This document shows, one piece after another, positions 32,640 to 43,893 of a DNA stretch of 64,000 bases (within the stretch, counting starts at the first letter, position 1; every line of letters starts with the position of its first letter). The notes beneath the pieces are model-generated. The model saw only the letters and a list, made by a program, of their open reading frames with translations, was not told where the DNA came from and did no database searches. The stretch is taken from positions 2,001,001 through 2,065,000 of the forward strand of contig CAUEEP010000725.1 in assembly GCA_958450365.1 (NCBI GenBank), read 5' to 3'. A program made the position numbers and the translations under genes. The stretch comes from Mesorhabditis belari. Its lineage: Eukaryota; Nematoda; Chromadorea; Rhabditida; Rhabditidae.

Positions 32640-33080
32640 CCACTAAAAGTTATCTAACTCTGACAGCCTAAAAATTAGAAAAGTATTGAGGAAATCGGTG
32701 CGCCTTTATTCTATTTCGCGCCCCAAATCATTTATTGTTTTGTAGCTTGTTAGCTGAGTATATTGTGTTAAAGCCTATATAAGGCAACTGTTGTTCATTT
32801 GTTTTTTGTTATCTTTCATTTTCTTTCTGCTTTTCTTTCTGCATTTTCTCATTGTGTGAAAGTTGTGTCCTAATTAGAACGAAATTTTTCCTGTTTTTCC
32901 CAAAGTTCCCAAAGATTCCGAGTCAGTCGACTATTGAACCCCAGAAGTGGCAGCGCGCCTCGATCAGTACCGTCCATCTCTGCTGCTCAAAATTGCTCAA
33001 GTGAGAGCCCAAAGATTCTGAGTCAGTCGGCTATTGAATAAAGTGTTTTTAGTTCAAGTGAGATCAGATATCTCAAAACA
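32640..33080 (+). mobile_element. Possible solo LTR / promoter region of a retroelement
   Basis: A TATA-like CCTATATAAGGC (about 32775) is followed by a pyrimidine-rich leader and GAACCCCAGAAGTGGCAGCGCG, which resembles an LTR-to-primer-site transition. AAAGATTC(C/T)GAGTCAGTCG(A/G)CTATTGAA occurs twice (32912 and 33010). There is no second LTR or gag-pol. Confidence 0.25.
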
Positions 33081-33147
33081 AGAAATAACGTGTCTTGAGT
33101 GAAGAGTACCAAGCACGCGAATAATATTTCTTTACACCAAAAGAGTT

Positions 33148-36100
33148 TCAAAAGCGAATCTCCCATTTTTGAACGCATTTCACAGCGAATTCGATTGCGG
33201 CTTCCATTTTCTCATGGATATTCTTTGCAGCCTTTGGATGTTCATCAACTAGAAAGATCATAAGGTTTGTTTCCAAATCAATTCAAATTTCGACAAGTCT
33301 CACCTGGGACTTTTGTCAAAATCATCGAAATGAATTGATCCAAAGCAAAAAGTGGCGCCATTCTTGTTGCCACCAATGGGAAAACGTGCTCAAAGGAGCG
33401 CACAAACTGAAATTTAAACTAAAGAAAAGCAAACAAAAGCATTTACAAAATATTATTATAGTTCTATCAAAGATTTGAAGTTAAACTTAGTTCAAAGTAT
33501 TATTTCAATATTTTTCTAATATATTTCAAGTAAACTAAAATACTGAAATGATTTTAAAAGCTATGGTAATTTTTTTAAAGCCTCATCATAGCTTTCCTCA
33601 TCATCATCACCTCATCATAACTTTCCCAAGGCAATTTTTCAATCGAGTATTTCTTCAAAGTATCATAGTAGATTTTGATGAGAGAATAGATACTAAAAAT
33701 ATATTTTACATGTTCTGCGTAACAATTTGAGTTTTTCTAGATGTCTTTAAGACAGAAAAGAGGATGAATTTGAGAAGCAAAGTAGGATAAAAGAATCGTG
33801 AGTGTTTTGTGTTAAAAAAAAAGTCGCAACTCATTCGTTCTACTGCACTCAAATCTTCAAGAGTGGGCCAGAAAGGATGTGTTTACATTTTGAACATAAA
33901 GTACATCTGACTTTTCATTGAAATCCGTTTTCGACAATGAGGTGAAAGTGATTCTCACGAGATCCACCAATGGATTATCGGTATGGGAAGTCTGAAAATC
34001 GCTTCAGTGAATAAGAACAATTACTGTTCCAATCTTTATTAGATTAGGTTCAAAACCAGCCGAAAAACCCGCCTAATGCCGAGTTTTTCTGGCTTTTGTC
34101 ATTCGTGTCATTGTCATGGCGCAGTCGCTTCTCTACGGCTCACACAATCCGGGCTCGACCCCCTTTTGTGCCATTCAATTTTGAATTTTGAATTTTTTAT
34201 TCTAAATGCCACAACTACAATGTATTGCTAAGGTTTTCTAAAGAAGTTGTAGCTTTATTGGTCAAAACACGGCTGAGAAAATGCCCCTACAAACAGACAG
34301 ACAGACCAATATTGCTTTTTTATACAGGGTGACCAAGAATTACCGCAGCAACTTTTTGGACAAGTATCCGGGAAATGTCTAATTTATTTCAAAAGTGGCA
34401 AGTGTTATACAGAGAATTGTAGGCCTGATTCTCGGCAACATTTATCTACCAAAAACATCCCGATTCGACTTATACAACTCATTTAACAAGCGCTTGAATG
34501 AGCGCTAGTCGACATCACTCCGGCGAATCTGTCATTTGGCCGTTTTTTTCAGTCAAATTTGTGGTAATTTTGCCCAAAAAAAACAAATCAAATCAAACAA
34601 ATGTTTAGCTACTTTCCAAAAAGTTGTCGCTAGAATTTGCGGTTACCCTGTAGTCGTTCTGTATCGCATCGCATTCTTTATATCTCATTATCAGCTAACA
34701 ATAAACCTTTTGTTCACATTGTCAGCTTCATCATTACAGCTCTAACCAGATTTTCCCAAATTCCCTACTCCTCCAAAAGGAGCTTGACATCAACTTGATT
34801 TTGGTTATATCAGTTTAAGCAAAACAGTTACCTGTGATTCTTAATGTTATTAAGTGATGCTAAACACTATTTTCGCATTGAAGAAATATTGAAAAGCTTT
34901 TCTTAAAACTTTTAATAGAGAAAAACGGCCAAATGACAGATTCGCCGGAGAGATGTCGACTAGCGCTCATTCAAGCGCTTGTTAAATGAGTTGTATAAGT
35001 CGAATCGGGATGTTTTTGGTAGGTAAATGTAGCCACGAATTAGGGCTACAATTTTCTATATAACACTTGCCACTTTTGAAATAAATTAGACATTTCCCGG
35101 ATACTTAGATACTTGTCCAAAAAGTTGTTGCGGTAATTCTTGGTCACCCTGTATAATTATTATAATATTATAAATATTATAATACAATAGTAGATTTCCT
35201 TACTTGCCAATCGATGATCGCTCTTGGGTTCAGCTCATTTCCATTTAAAATCCATAGGAAATTCCCCAAATGACAATCGAAATGAGTGAGTGATGGATAT
35301 GAGCCTGAAATCAAGTTAAATTAAATGGATTCTTAAAAACGAGTACAATATTTTAGGCATTCTTTCAATCTTTTCTCAAAATCCGCAGCGATTGGGACAA
35401 GATTTTCTAGAAGATCGGCGGCTTTTTTGAGTTTCGGAAACTTTTCGGCCATGTTGAGGAGATTGTTGTGACAAGTCTGAAAGTTTCGATTTGTTTTGGA
35501 AAGTTAAGCAAAGTTTATCAACAAAGATTGATTCAAATTTCGGTTTTTTTTGTTAAAACATCTTGGCTTTCAAAGGTTGAACTTTTTTTTACTTTAAAAA
35601 CTTGACTAGAGCAATGTACAGTACTGGACAATGAAATATGACATTTGAAAAACGATCGTCACTTTCGCGCGTCTGTAGCTCCCTTGTCTTTGAGTTTAAA
35701 CTATTAGTGTTATACATTTTCTGAAAGCTCTTTTCAAGGGCTACACAATGGTAATATTAATATTTAGAAATACGGTAAAGACAAGGGAGCTACAGACGCG
35801 CGAAAGTGACGATCGTTTTTCAAATATCATATTTCATTGTCCAGTAGTGTATATGATTGTTCCACTCAAATAAATTTCTAAAATGTGTCACTTTTTTGTA
35901 CCGTAATTCGGGATAAGTCTCAAGAAAGAAAAACAATAAAGCATACAGATTACGGTAGCCAAGATATAGTAGTTAGTAAACTTATAACAAAAAATTGGTC
36001 AATCCTTTTTTGCCGTTGGTTTTTCGTGTTTTTCTCAGCCCCAAACCTTCGTTTTTGACTATTTTGACTATGATTCGATGTAGAATTAAATTGTGCATCG

Positions 36101-37392
36101 AATGATATCAAAACAAACTCAAAATGTAATATCCACGCAAAGTTATGAGGCAAAAGGTTAAGTCCCGCCCATAATTAGCGAGGTTTAGGCTTTTAGTCAA
36201 CAACTTTGCGTGGATATTACATTTTGAGTTAATTTTGGTATCATTCGACGCGTAATTTTATTCTAAATCAAATGATAGTCAAAATAGTCAAAATCGAAGG
36301 TTTGGGGCTGAGAAAAACACGAAAAATCTGAAATTGCCAACGGCAAAAAGGATCGATAGATGATTTCGTTACAAGTCTACTTTGTGCTTTGAATTTTCAT
36401 TTCTAAATTCCAAGGCAGCTCCTCTTGACATATCAAACTTGACAAATGTCTGACCAAGCTCATAAGCTTGGTCAGACATTTGTCAAATTTGACCCAAAAA
36501 AGTTGGTCCATCTTCAATTTCGTTGTCAGCTTTTCTTGGAGACCAAATGATGCTCGTCTCCTCTCTACACCTACGATTTCAAGTTGAACTATTGTGCAGC
36601 AACGTTTATGATGTGTGGAGGATGTGTGGATGCTGATGTTAAGTGAGTGAGTTTGAAATGAAAACGATACAAGTCAAGTGATAGATTTGAAATGATACAA
36701 ATCAAGTGGCTAGCAAAAATCAAGCCTCAGGCAGATTACGGTAGTTTTCAACGGCTAGTTTACGGCAGAAAACACATTCTAGTCTTGATGAAGAGTCTAA
36801 TGTAGTCTAAAGTTGTCACTTTCATCCTTTTCCCAACCTGCACATTGTAAGCTCCTTCCAAATAAGCAACAGCTCCCGGACTTGTCGTTTCCTCGTGTTC
36901 TTGAACAATTCGTTGATTTGAGATTACTAAAATAAAGTTAGTGTCATTGAGTCAACGATTGCACCATGTGCTGTCAATCGAGCAATCATTTTGACGGCTT
37001 TTTTCACTGATGAGACACTCAAGTTATGATAATATTGAACAAAGATCACGTCCGGAATGTATTCAACCAAGAAATAGCCTGAATTTAAATTTAAAGCAGA
37101 TTTTTAAAGCATTTTCATGAAAGAAACCTGCTTTCAAGTCGACTTTATCAAATGAAATTCCACAATAGAACTTTGGCATCCCGATTTCTGAGGGAAATTC
37201 CCAGTCTTGGTCGGCTTTTGAGTAGATAAAGAATTCGTTGTCGTGAATCTGAAATCGAATTTGGCTTGAAATCGAAATACAGCTATTTGGCGTTTTTCAA
37301 ACCTGAGCCGCTTTCTCGAGCAATAATTGCTTTTCGTCTTGTCCCTGTTTCAGGGTTCTTCTAATTCCCGCAACGGAGTCGCTGGTTGTTAC
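33148..37392 (-). CDS. CHK kinase-like protein (DUF1679 family), 5' end not found
   Basis: Nine minus exons join in frame: 37303-37392, 37128-37248, 36965-37078, 36838-36926, 35347-35476, 35204-35304, 33887-33991, 33304-33406 and 33148-33248 (TGA). About 292 residues are seen of a roughly 400-residue nematode family related to choline/ethanolamine and aminoglycoside kinases. Recognisable parts are EFFIYSK..., GMPKFYCGISFD, GYFLVEYIPD, then THFDCHLGNFLW and NPRAIIDWQ, equivalent to the catalytic loop (usually HGDLWxxNxLW) and metal-binding segment (AIIDWQ). The loop has HFDCHLGN instead of HGDLWxxN: the catalytic Asp and the Asn survive, but the loop is altered, so activity is uncertain. The N-terminal lobe should lie further upstream but is hidden behind a minisatellite (37386-37600). 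The intron between exons 6 and 7 carries a large TIR element. Confidence 0.75.
34321..35158. mobile_element. TIR element with ~240-base inverted arms
   Basis: TATACAGGGTGACCAAGAAT at the left is complementary to the right end GGTCACCCTGTATA. The arms match through GAATGAGCGCTAGTCGACAT to GGCCGTTTTT. The interior (34540-34915) has no transposase motif. It sits in an intron of the CHK-like gene. Confidence 0.85.
35615..36365. mobile_element. Two palindromic MITEs in a CHK-like gene intron
   Basis: 35620-35850: TACTGGACAATGAAATATGA ... inverted at the right (TCATATTTCATTGTCCAGTA). 35990-36365: CCTTTTTGCCGTTGG and TTTTCTCAGCCCCAAACCTT on the left, mirrored on the right. Neither codes. Confidence 0.85.
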
Positions 37393-37600
37393 CTGGAACA
37401 AGTCTAACAAGTCTACCTGGAACAAGTCTAACAGGTCTACCTGGAACAAGTCTACCTGGAACAAGTCTACTTGGAACAAGTCTACCTGGAACAAGTCTAC
37501 CTGGAACAAGTCTAACAAGTCCACCTGGAACCAGTCTAACAAGTCTAACAGGTCTAACAAGTCTAACAGGTCTAACAAGTCTAACAAGTCTAATCTAACA
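37386..37600. repeat. 15-base minisatellite (TCTACCTGGAACAAG)
   Basis: About fourteen units, shortening to TCTAACAAG / TCTAACAGG at the right. On the gene (minus) strand each long unit reads CTTGTTCCAGGTAGA, so every copy presents an acceptor-like TTCCAG next to a donor-like GTAGAC. The first real exon I can assign begins exactly at the last such acceptor (37392). Confidence 0.9.
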
Positions 37601-37959
37601 CTTCTCAATTTCTTCTCACTTCTCAATTCTAATCTAACACTTCAATTTCCTCCCCTTTTTGCAATCTGTCTCTCACAATCAGAATCTTCGTCCACTCTTT
37701 CATTCACTGGTTATTAGGCAGGCTTTAGGCATGTTATTCGATCGGTTTGTCTTTGGCCCGATTCGATCTGTTCTGATCTGATATTCTGATCTGATATTCT
37801 GATCCCTTCCATACACAATTCAAAATAGTAAACTCTACCCTAATCTCAATGCCAAAAGGAAGCTTTATCGTTTCATTTCTTCATTTAACTTCTCCAATTC
37901 AGTTATACTAATCCTAAGATATCCTATGTAACATTTCGATCATATCTAACGGGATGTAT

Positions 37960-38760
37960 TACAGGGTGACCAGAAATAACGTTGCGGGATTTTCGGCAGC
38001 CTATAATCCTCAAAGTTTCAATTTTGGGAGACAAATTTATTTTTGACCTATTCTCTGTGATTGTTTTTATTAGTTTCTTTGTTGTTTTACTTTGTTTCAA
38101 AAGTCTATTCATTTTTTTACAGGATGACAAACAAGGGATCTGCCATTCTGGAGCTTCATTCTGGAGCTTCATCGTCAAGGTCAATGCGCGAGTGCGATCG
38201 CGCGATTGCTACGTGTTTCTCATCAGCTCGTCTCAAAAGCGATTAAGCGATACAAGGAGCTTGGCAACGATGGAGATCGTCCAGGAAGAGGCAGGAAAAG
38301 AACAGTCAACACCTCCAGAAATCGTAAAGTGATTTAGAAGCACGTGGCCCAGAATCCACAGGTCGCAATGAGAAAGATCCCTCGACAGATGGGGATCGCT
38401 CGCGAATCGGTTCGACTTATGGCCAAAAATGAGCTCAATCTTCACCCTTACAAGCTCAAGCAAGGGCAACAACTCGACGACGACAACAAACGAGTTCGAC
38501 TCGAAAGATGTCGAGAGCTTCTCAAGCGGGCCGCAACTTCACACTGGGAGCGAATCCTGTTTTCTGACGAGAAGCTCTTCTCGGTGGAGCAAAGCTAATA
38601 CCACCATTTGGTCGATCGGATTTGGTCAACTTCCTCTCCAGGCAGCACTGCGATTGCTACGTGTTTCTGTTATTAAAAAATTGTTTCTGTTACAAAATCT
38701 TTTTGGATTTTTAAAAAATAGGCTAAATTAGGCCGCAACGTTATTTCTGGTCACCCTGTA
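37960..38760 (+). mobile_element. Tc1-like element with exact TIRs and only the N-terminal half of its transposase
   Basis: ACAGGGTGACCAGAAATAAC continuing GTTGCGG at the left is exactly inverted at the right. The interior reads AIKRYKELGNDGDRPGRGRK and RTVNTSRNRKVI, then an in-frame TAG (about 38335), then QNPQVAMRKIPRQMGIARES, RLERCRELLKRAA and RILFSDEKLFSVE: two helix-turn-helix regions and the first catalytic Asp. The rest of the catalytic domain is missing, so the element is non-autonomous, but the intact ends could still be mobilised in trans. Confidence 0.85.
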
Positions 38761-38763
38761 TAA

Positions 38764-39475
38764 AGGGTGGCCCTACAATTATAGCTCTGCACTTCAGAAG
38801 GCCTAGGTTGGCCAAAATTTGGTCAATTTTTCTGATTTTTCTGGAAGGGAATCTTAAGTATGTCTCCTGGAAGGGTGCTCATTATCTAATCAATTCAAGC
38901 TTTCAACTTTTTTATTTGGTTTTCCAAAGTTGAGAGCCGAGTTTCTCTCGGCACGTTACTCATTTATGGGATTTTTGAGAGCTATCTTGTCAAAATCTCG
39001 TTGAGATTGAATTTATTATGTTAATGAACAAAATTTCACGTGCTCTACGCAGTTTAAATGCAAAAATTCTTGAGAAATGTCAACAAAACGCACTTAATAT
39101 GGTCTGTTTTCACTTGAACGGTTTATGGGGGATACAGAGAATCCACTAAAGAACAAAAAAAAATCTCATTTCTCAGGATCTATAGCTTTTAAATGTCATA
39201 ATTAAATATGATTAATTGAAAATCATTAAAATCTTAAAGACTTTTTATCAAAAAAACTGAAACTTTTAAAATCCCATAAATGAGTCGAGCGACACTCGGC
39301 TCTCAACTTTGAAAAGCCATATAAAAAAGTTGAAAGCTTGAAATGATTAGATAATGAGCACCGTTCAAGGAGACATACTTAAGATTTACCTTCAAAAAAA
39401 TCAGAACGATTGACCAAATTTTGACCGATCTAAACCCTCTGAAGCGCGACGCTATAATTGTGGACCACCATGTAA
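38764..39475. mobile_element. TIR element B copy 1 (CACAATTATAGC ends)
   Basis: The left GGTGGCCCTACAATTATAGC ... AAGGCCTAGGTTGGCCAAAA is mirrored at the right by CGACGCTATAATTGTGGACC. The arms extend to the ACTCATTTATGGGATTTT region. Partial copies lie at 39655-39930, and two arrangements are in the LEA intron at 51190-51700. Confidence 0.8.
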
Positions 39476-39483
39476 TAGTAAAG

Positions 39484-39660
39484 TTCAATTGTGTTGATTT
39501 TGTTCGCAAATTCGTTGACTCGCAGTAGTTTTTTACTTTAAAATTCCCAGACCGAGCTCGTGATGCAGCTGACAAAGCTGGAGACACGTTGAAAGAGATT
39601 AAAGGTATAGAATGCTCTTCAACTACCTAGTCATAAAAAGATCCTTTGTCTACAGAGTTG
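39484..39660 (+). pseudogene. Stray copy of an LEA-like exon with its flanking introns
   Basis: 39550-39603 matches LEA exon 24 (51091-51144) with only a few base changes and remains open (DRARDAADKAGDTLKEIK). About 65 bases of upstream intron (GTGTTGATTTTGTTCGCAAA) and about 55 bases of downstream intron (GTATAGAATGCTCTTCAACT) are copied too. It is bracketed by TIR element B sequence on both sides and has no other exon nearby, so it is probably a dead copy. Confidence 0.85.
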
Positions 39661-39935
39661 CTCACAATTATAGCGCCGCACTTTAGAAGGCCTAGATTAG
39701 CCAAAATTGAGTCAATCGCTCTCATTTTTCTGGAGGTAAATCTTAAGTATGTCTTCTAGAACGGTGCCCATTATCTAATCGTTTCAACCTTTCAACTTTT
39801 TTATATGGCTTTCCAAAGTTGAGAGCCGAGTTTCGCTACTCACTTTAAAAAAATCCTTTTTCTACAGGGTGGCTCACAATTATAGCAAGCCACTTTAGAA
39901 GGCCTAGATTGACCAAAATTATCATCTTTCAGGAG
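39655..39935. mobile_element. TIR element B fragments
   Basis: Two left-end copies (CTCACAATTATAGC ... TTTAGAAGGCCTAGATT) at 39661 and 39873 in the same orientation, without right ends. Confidence 0.7.
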
Positions 39936-39939
39936 GGAT

Positions 39940-40044
39940 AAATAAAAAATTTAAAAAAAAAGAAAAAGAAAAAAAAATTTTTTTTTTTTTTTTTTTTAAG
40001 GGGGATTTAAAAAAAAAAATATTAAAAAAAAATTAAAAAAAAAA

Positions 40045-40094
<50 letters not shown>

Positions 40095-40165
40095 GGAGGG
40101 ATGGGGAAGAAGAAGGGGGGAGGGGGGAAAGGAAAGGAAAAAGGGGGGGAAAAAAAAAAGACCCT
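39940..40165. repeat. Homopolymer-rich A/T and G/A tract
   Basis: Long A and T runs (including about 40 T) pass into G-rich runs (GGGGGGAGGGGGGAAAGG). Such a tract is prone to sequencing or assembly error; open frames through it are meaningless. Confidence 0.8.
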
Positions 40166-40199
40166 CTGAAGTGTGGGCCACAATGTATAATCTGACGAG

Positions 40200-41300
40200 A
40201 TGCTAATGGAGTGTTCAAAATGAACTTCGAGTCATCCTAACTCTATGGATAAAGTCAAGTATAGCCGTTACTTTGATAGAAAAGAACGACAAGTCCTAGG
40301 GTTAATTGCTTTGAAGATTGAATGGCCAGAAGCATTTTAAAAGCCATTTCAATGTCCCACCTTCAATATGGCTTTCTCTGGGAGTTCGACCGAATTTGGA
40401 GTCCAATCAAAAGTCAACAAAATGACCGATGAGACAAATCCCTATAAAATGGGAGATTGGCTGAGAATTTAACCTTCAAACCCCTCCATCTCCGCATTTT
40501 ACAGCAGTTTTTTTCTGCCCAAAAGTCGAAGATGTATTGAGAGATTTCTTCAAATTCTTTTCAATCAATTCCCATGTTAAAGGAGTGTTCAAAATGAATT
40601 TCGAGTCATCCTAAAGTGAAAATTTGCTGAAAATAAGATTCCAAACGTTTAAAGAATCTCCATTAGATGGTTTATCAGCTAAGAAATATTCGGGAATATA
40701 ATTTGACATCGAAAATTTTACGGAAATGATTGAGAAAATTTTCCACCAATCTACTCTATGTTCGCTTTGTGGGAGATGATGGATTGCTTGAAAATGATAA
40801 GTAAAAAGGAACAAAAGAAGAAATCTTTGAGACAAAGCAATCTTCTTGAGGATGGTTTGTTAAGAATGGTTATTGATTGATCGACTTTTTTTGTGTTTTA
40901 TTTGAATTTCGAATTATTACATTCTTGACTCTGTGCTACGATTGAAATTTATTACTCAAAATTTGCACAAAATATTAGGTTGAGTACTAAATAAGGGAAG
41001 GATGATTAGGTCCCGCGGCCTTTTCCGATGATATATATATAGCCAAAGAAGTCTCAAATTTTTTCGCTAGCGAAACCTTCTTCGGCTAGCCGATTAAGTC
41101 TCAAAAATGAAATCTTGAGTTATGTATTGACTCAAGTCCTCAAACTCAAGCTCTCTAAAAGGCGCTTGAAAGCTAAAAACGCATTCTAGTTGCAGTTGCA
41201 TTTTTCGACCAAACTAAACAACAAAAATAAACAATAATACCAAAAAGCGAGTTTATAAACAATAATAAAACAAAAATTTAACAATAATACCACCGGTTCA
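40200..41300. other. No supported gene
   Basis: GGAGTGTTCAAAATGAA(C/T)TTCGAGTCATCCTAA occurs twice (40208 and 40579), marking a duplicated repeat. Nothing else is assigned on either strand. Confidence 0.5.
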
Positions 41301-41313
41301 CGAGTTCTTTGAC

Positions 41314-41605
41314 TTAAAAGCAAACAAAATAAAGCGTCATAAAGAAATTCGATAGGACACAAAGGTAAAAGCTTACCGATCTGTTGGCGAACTCCTTTCC
41401 GTTGTCGGACTGAAGAATTTTTGGGGCTCCAAACGTTCCGAATATTTCCATTAGATGATCGACAACTTCAAATTGTGTTTTCCTTTGCAATGCTCGCAAA
41501 ACGACGAACTTTATGAAATGATCCTGGTAGACCATCAAAAACTTGAATTCTCCATCGGAAACGGATTGAAGATCGATTAAATCCGTGCCTTTGACGAATG
41601 ACGAA
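41314..41605 (-). pseudogene. Transposon integrase core fragment (KRBA2/retroelement type)
   Basis: The minus strand reads GTDLIDLQSVSDGEFKFLMV, then YQDHFIKFVVLRAL and FGAPKILQSDNGKEFAN, the rve-type integrase core with two catalytic Asp (DLIDLQ and QSDNGKEF). The frame leaves homology after KEFAN and the third acidic residue is not seen. The opening segment matches the fragment at 12630-12700, so both belong to one element family. Flanks repeat GTCTCAAAAATGAAA. Confidence 0.7.
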
Positions 41606-41857
41606 AAGGGCCCTTTTATAGCCTTTGGCCTTCATCTGAGCCGATGAAGTCTCAGAGTCTCAAAAATGAAAGCTTGAGTTACACTTGCTCTATGCAAAGT
41701 TGCAAATATTACTAGTTTTGATCTATTTTTGCATTCATCATCTCTGAATGTTTTTTTGCATTTTGAGGCTTTAAATTTCAAATTTTATTGAGTAAACAAA
41801 CATTAATAAAAACAAATATTAACATAAAAAACATTAACATACCAAAACAAACTGAAA

Positions 41858-41977
41858 TTTACTTATTCTTGCAGGTGTTGCTCTTGTGGCATCGGCTGTT
41901 GCATTGTAGATTGGCTTTCCAGCAGGGGCATCGCCCGTTCACACATCCATTCGTGCAGTTGCAATGCTTGTGACCTG
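41858..41977 (-). pseudogene. CXC-type Cys-rich C-terminal exon of a transposon protein
   Basis: After a TTTCAG acceptor the minus strand reads HKHCNCTNGCVNGRCPCWKA followed by QCNSRCHKSNTCKNK and TAA. The CxCxxGCxxxxCxC...CxxxCH pattern resembles the CXC motif at the end of KRBA2-like integrase proteins. On this strand it lies upstream of the integrase core at 41314-41605, the reverse of the expected order, so the element is rearranged. Confidence 0.55.
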
Positions 41978-42099
41978 AAAGAAACTTAAAACCGAACTAT
42001 TTAAAAGTTTACCTTGAGTCCCAGTCAGCGATTGTGATCCTAGGGCGGCTCGAAAGGTTGTGGTCCTGGCTCACCTAGAACCTAGGAATCAAACCAGGC

Positions 42100-43720
42100 A
42101 TGACACATGGATACACAAACTAAGAGAATAATGTGCAAGTTTTGAGTGAGTTGTGTCTATGCCCTTTCACTTGATTTAAATAATTTATGCGCACATTTAA
42201 ACGCTTAACAAATAGTATGGATATAATGGTTTCACAAAGATGATTCACAGAAATAAGCAGAAGCTTGCAAGGTTGACAGAATGAATAAACGCTCAAATGA
42301 ATGACAAAAAGGTTTCCGAAAAGGACAAAAGATAGTTGACTCACTGAATCGCTACCCTTTGGGGTAGCTACGGCCCTTTGGGATACGTTTTAGCATTCAG
42401 CTATCAACTCACTTGAGTGAGGTGTGAAAAAGTCCACACAATGAACATAGTATTGATGTAGTCTGGCCTGGCCTCATGTATGACTGGAATTTGGAACAGA
42501 TCCATCAAAGATCTTTCTATTTATGCTAAACTCATAAACCTCATCCACACAAAAGGTCGACTTGCGCGCTACATGAGCAACCGATTGCTCTTAGAGTACT
42601 TTGAGATTGGGATTCTCTTTGTTGCTGTACAAATCGTTCACAAAAATCTCTATTTCAATGTTTTATTCAAGAAATACAAACTCTGATTGTTTTAGTCACC
42701 CAGCACCAACCTCAACGCAACTTCAAAGTTGAGAAAAGAAATTCTGTCTAGAAAAGGTGCAAGGAAATTTGAAAGCGGAAACGATATAATGCTCAGCTAG
42801 CTTAAATTGTTTTTTTTTTTGTCAGTGATCAGTTTAAAAGCTCATTTCAGAACTGACAGTGAGCAAAGACGGTTGTCAGCGCCAGATCTATGCAAGATGA
42901 CTGGTTTTTCCGTCTTTCTTTCTTCTTTCCTTCTTTATCTTGACAAGTTTATACTGAATAGCTCAATGGTTAGAGCAATTGCAAAGCAAATTGGAAAGCA
43001 AAAGGTCAAGGGTTCAATTTTCTGCTTTTTCTTGCCAATTCCTTCACTTCTTTATTACAGATCCTAGGGCCGGTTGAAGCATTTCACTGCTACAGTAAGA
43101 AATACTGTTCAGCTACCAGAAGTGAACAAGTTTGCATTAATTTGGAAAGGCTCAAGGTTCACAAGGTTCACAAGGTTAAGATTTCTTACTTTAAGCGTAT
43201 TTTATCGTATTCTAACTGATGTTCGAGGATCTGGTTGCTTTTTTTCTCAAAGTCTATCAATTCCTAAATCTTTTGACTGTTCAAAGTCTGTTCGTTTCTC
43301 TGAAAATGATTATCTCATTCAAAATTATCTCAAAGATCCCTCATCAAAATCAAAAGTTCATACTTTGAACATGTTTTTATCGGATTCAAATGTTAGAGAG
43401 CCTAGACATTTCTGAAGAGACTAAAAACAAAGCGGAAAAGCCAAAGAGGGACTCAAAAAGAGTAAACAAGACTCTTTTCTTTTGTTTTCTTTTCCCTAAA
43501 AGTGCAACTGTCCCAGACGTTTGTTGTTTTCTATAAAGTACAAGTTTTTTTTGGATTAGAGAAAAGAAAGCGTGAATATTTTTGCCGATTTCGAAACGAT
43601 GGACAAAGTGCAAATTGAGGGGAGACGATTTTGCCATTCTTAACCAGAATTTTCATTCAGTACACTGAAAGCAAGCTATTTTATGCGCTTTGAGCTACGA
43701 ATATTCGTAATTTTATATGA
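42100..43720. other. No supported gene; one tRNA-like relic
   Basis: GAATAGCTCAATGGTTAGAGCA ... GGGTTCAATTTTC at 42957-43025 is an A/B-box pair of tRNA type without a pairing cloverleaf. Other open frames here lack splice or family support. Confidence 0.4.
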
Positions 43721-43726
43721 AAAGGT

Positions 43727-43852
43727 TTGAAATTTAATAGAATTTAATGAAATTTAATGGAATTTAATGAAATTTAATGGAATTTAATGAAATTTAATGG
43801 ATTTTAATGTTTTAATGGATTTTAATGGATTTTAATGAATTTTAATGCGAAT
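43727..43852. repeat. 10-base tandem repeat (AATTTAATGA) just upstream of the LEA start
   Basis: About ten copies of AATTTAATGA / AATTTAATGG, ending roughly 40 bases before the ATG at 43894. Confidence 0.9.
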
Positions 43853-43893
43853 TAACTTCAAATTTCACAATTTCACTTGTCATTTCAGCCGAG

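Noticed and set aside
37297..37626. 109-codon minus ORF through DLFQVDLFQV repeats
   Set aside because: Only the last 30 codons behave as an exon; the rest is minisatellite read in frame.
39996..40218. Lys/Phe-rich minus ORFs
   Set aside because: Homopolymer tract, probably low-quality sequence.
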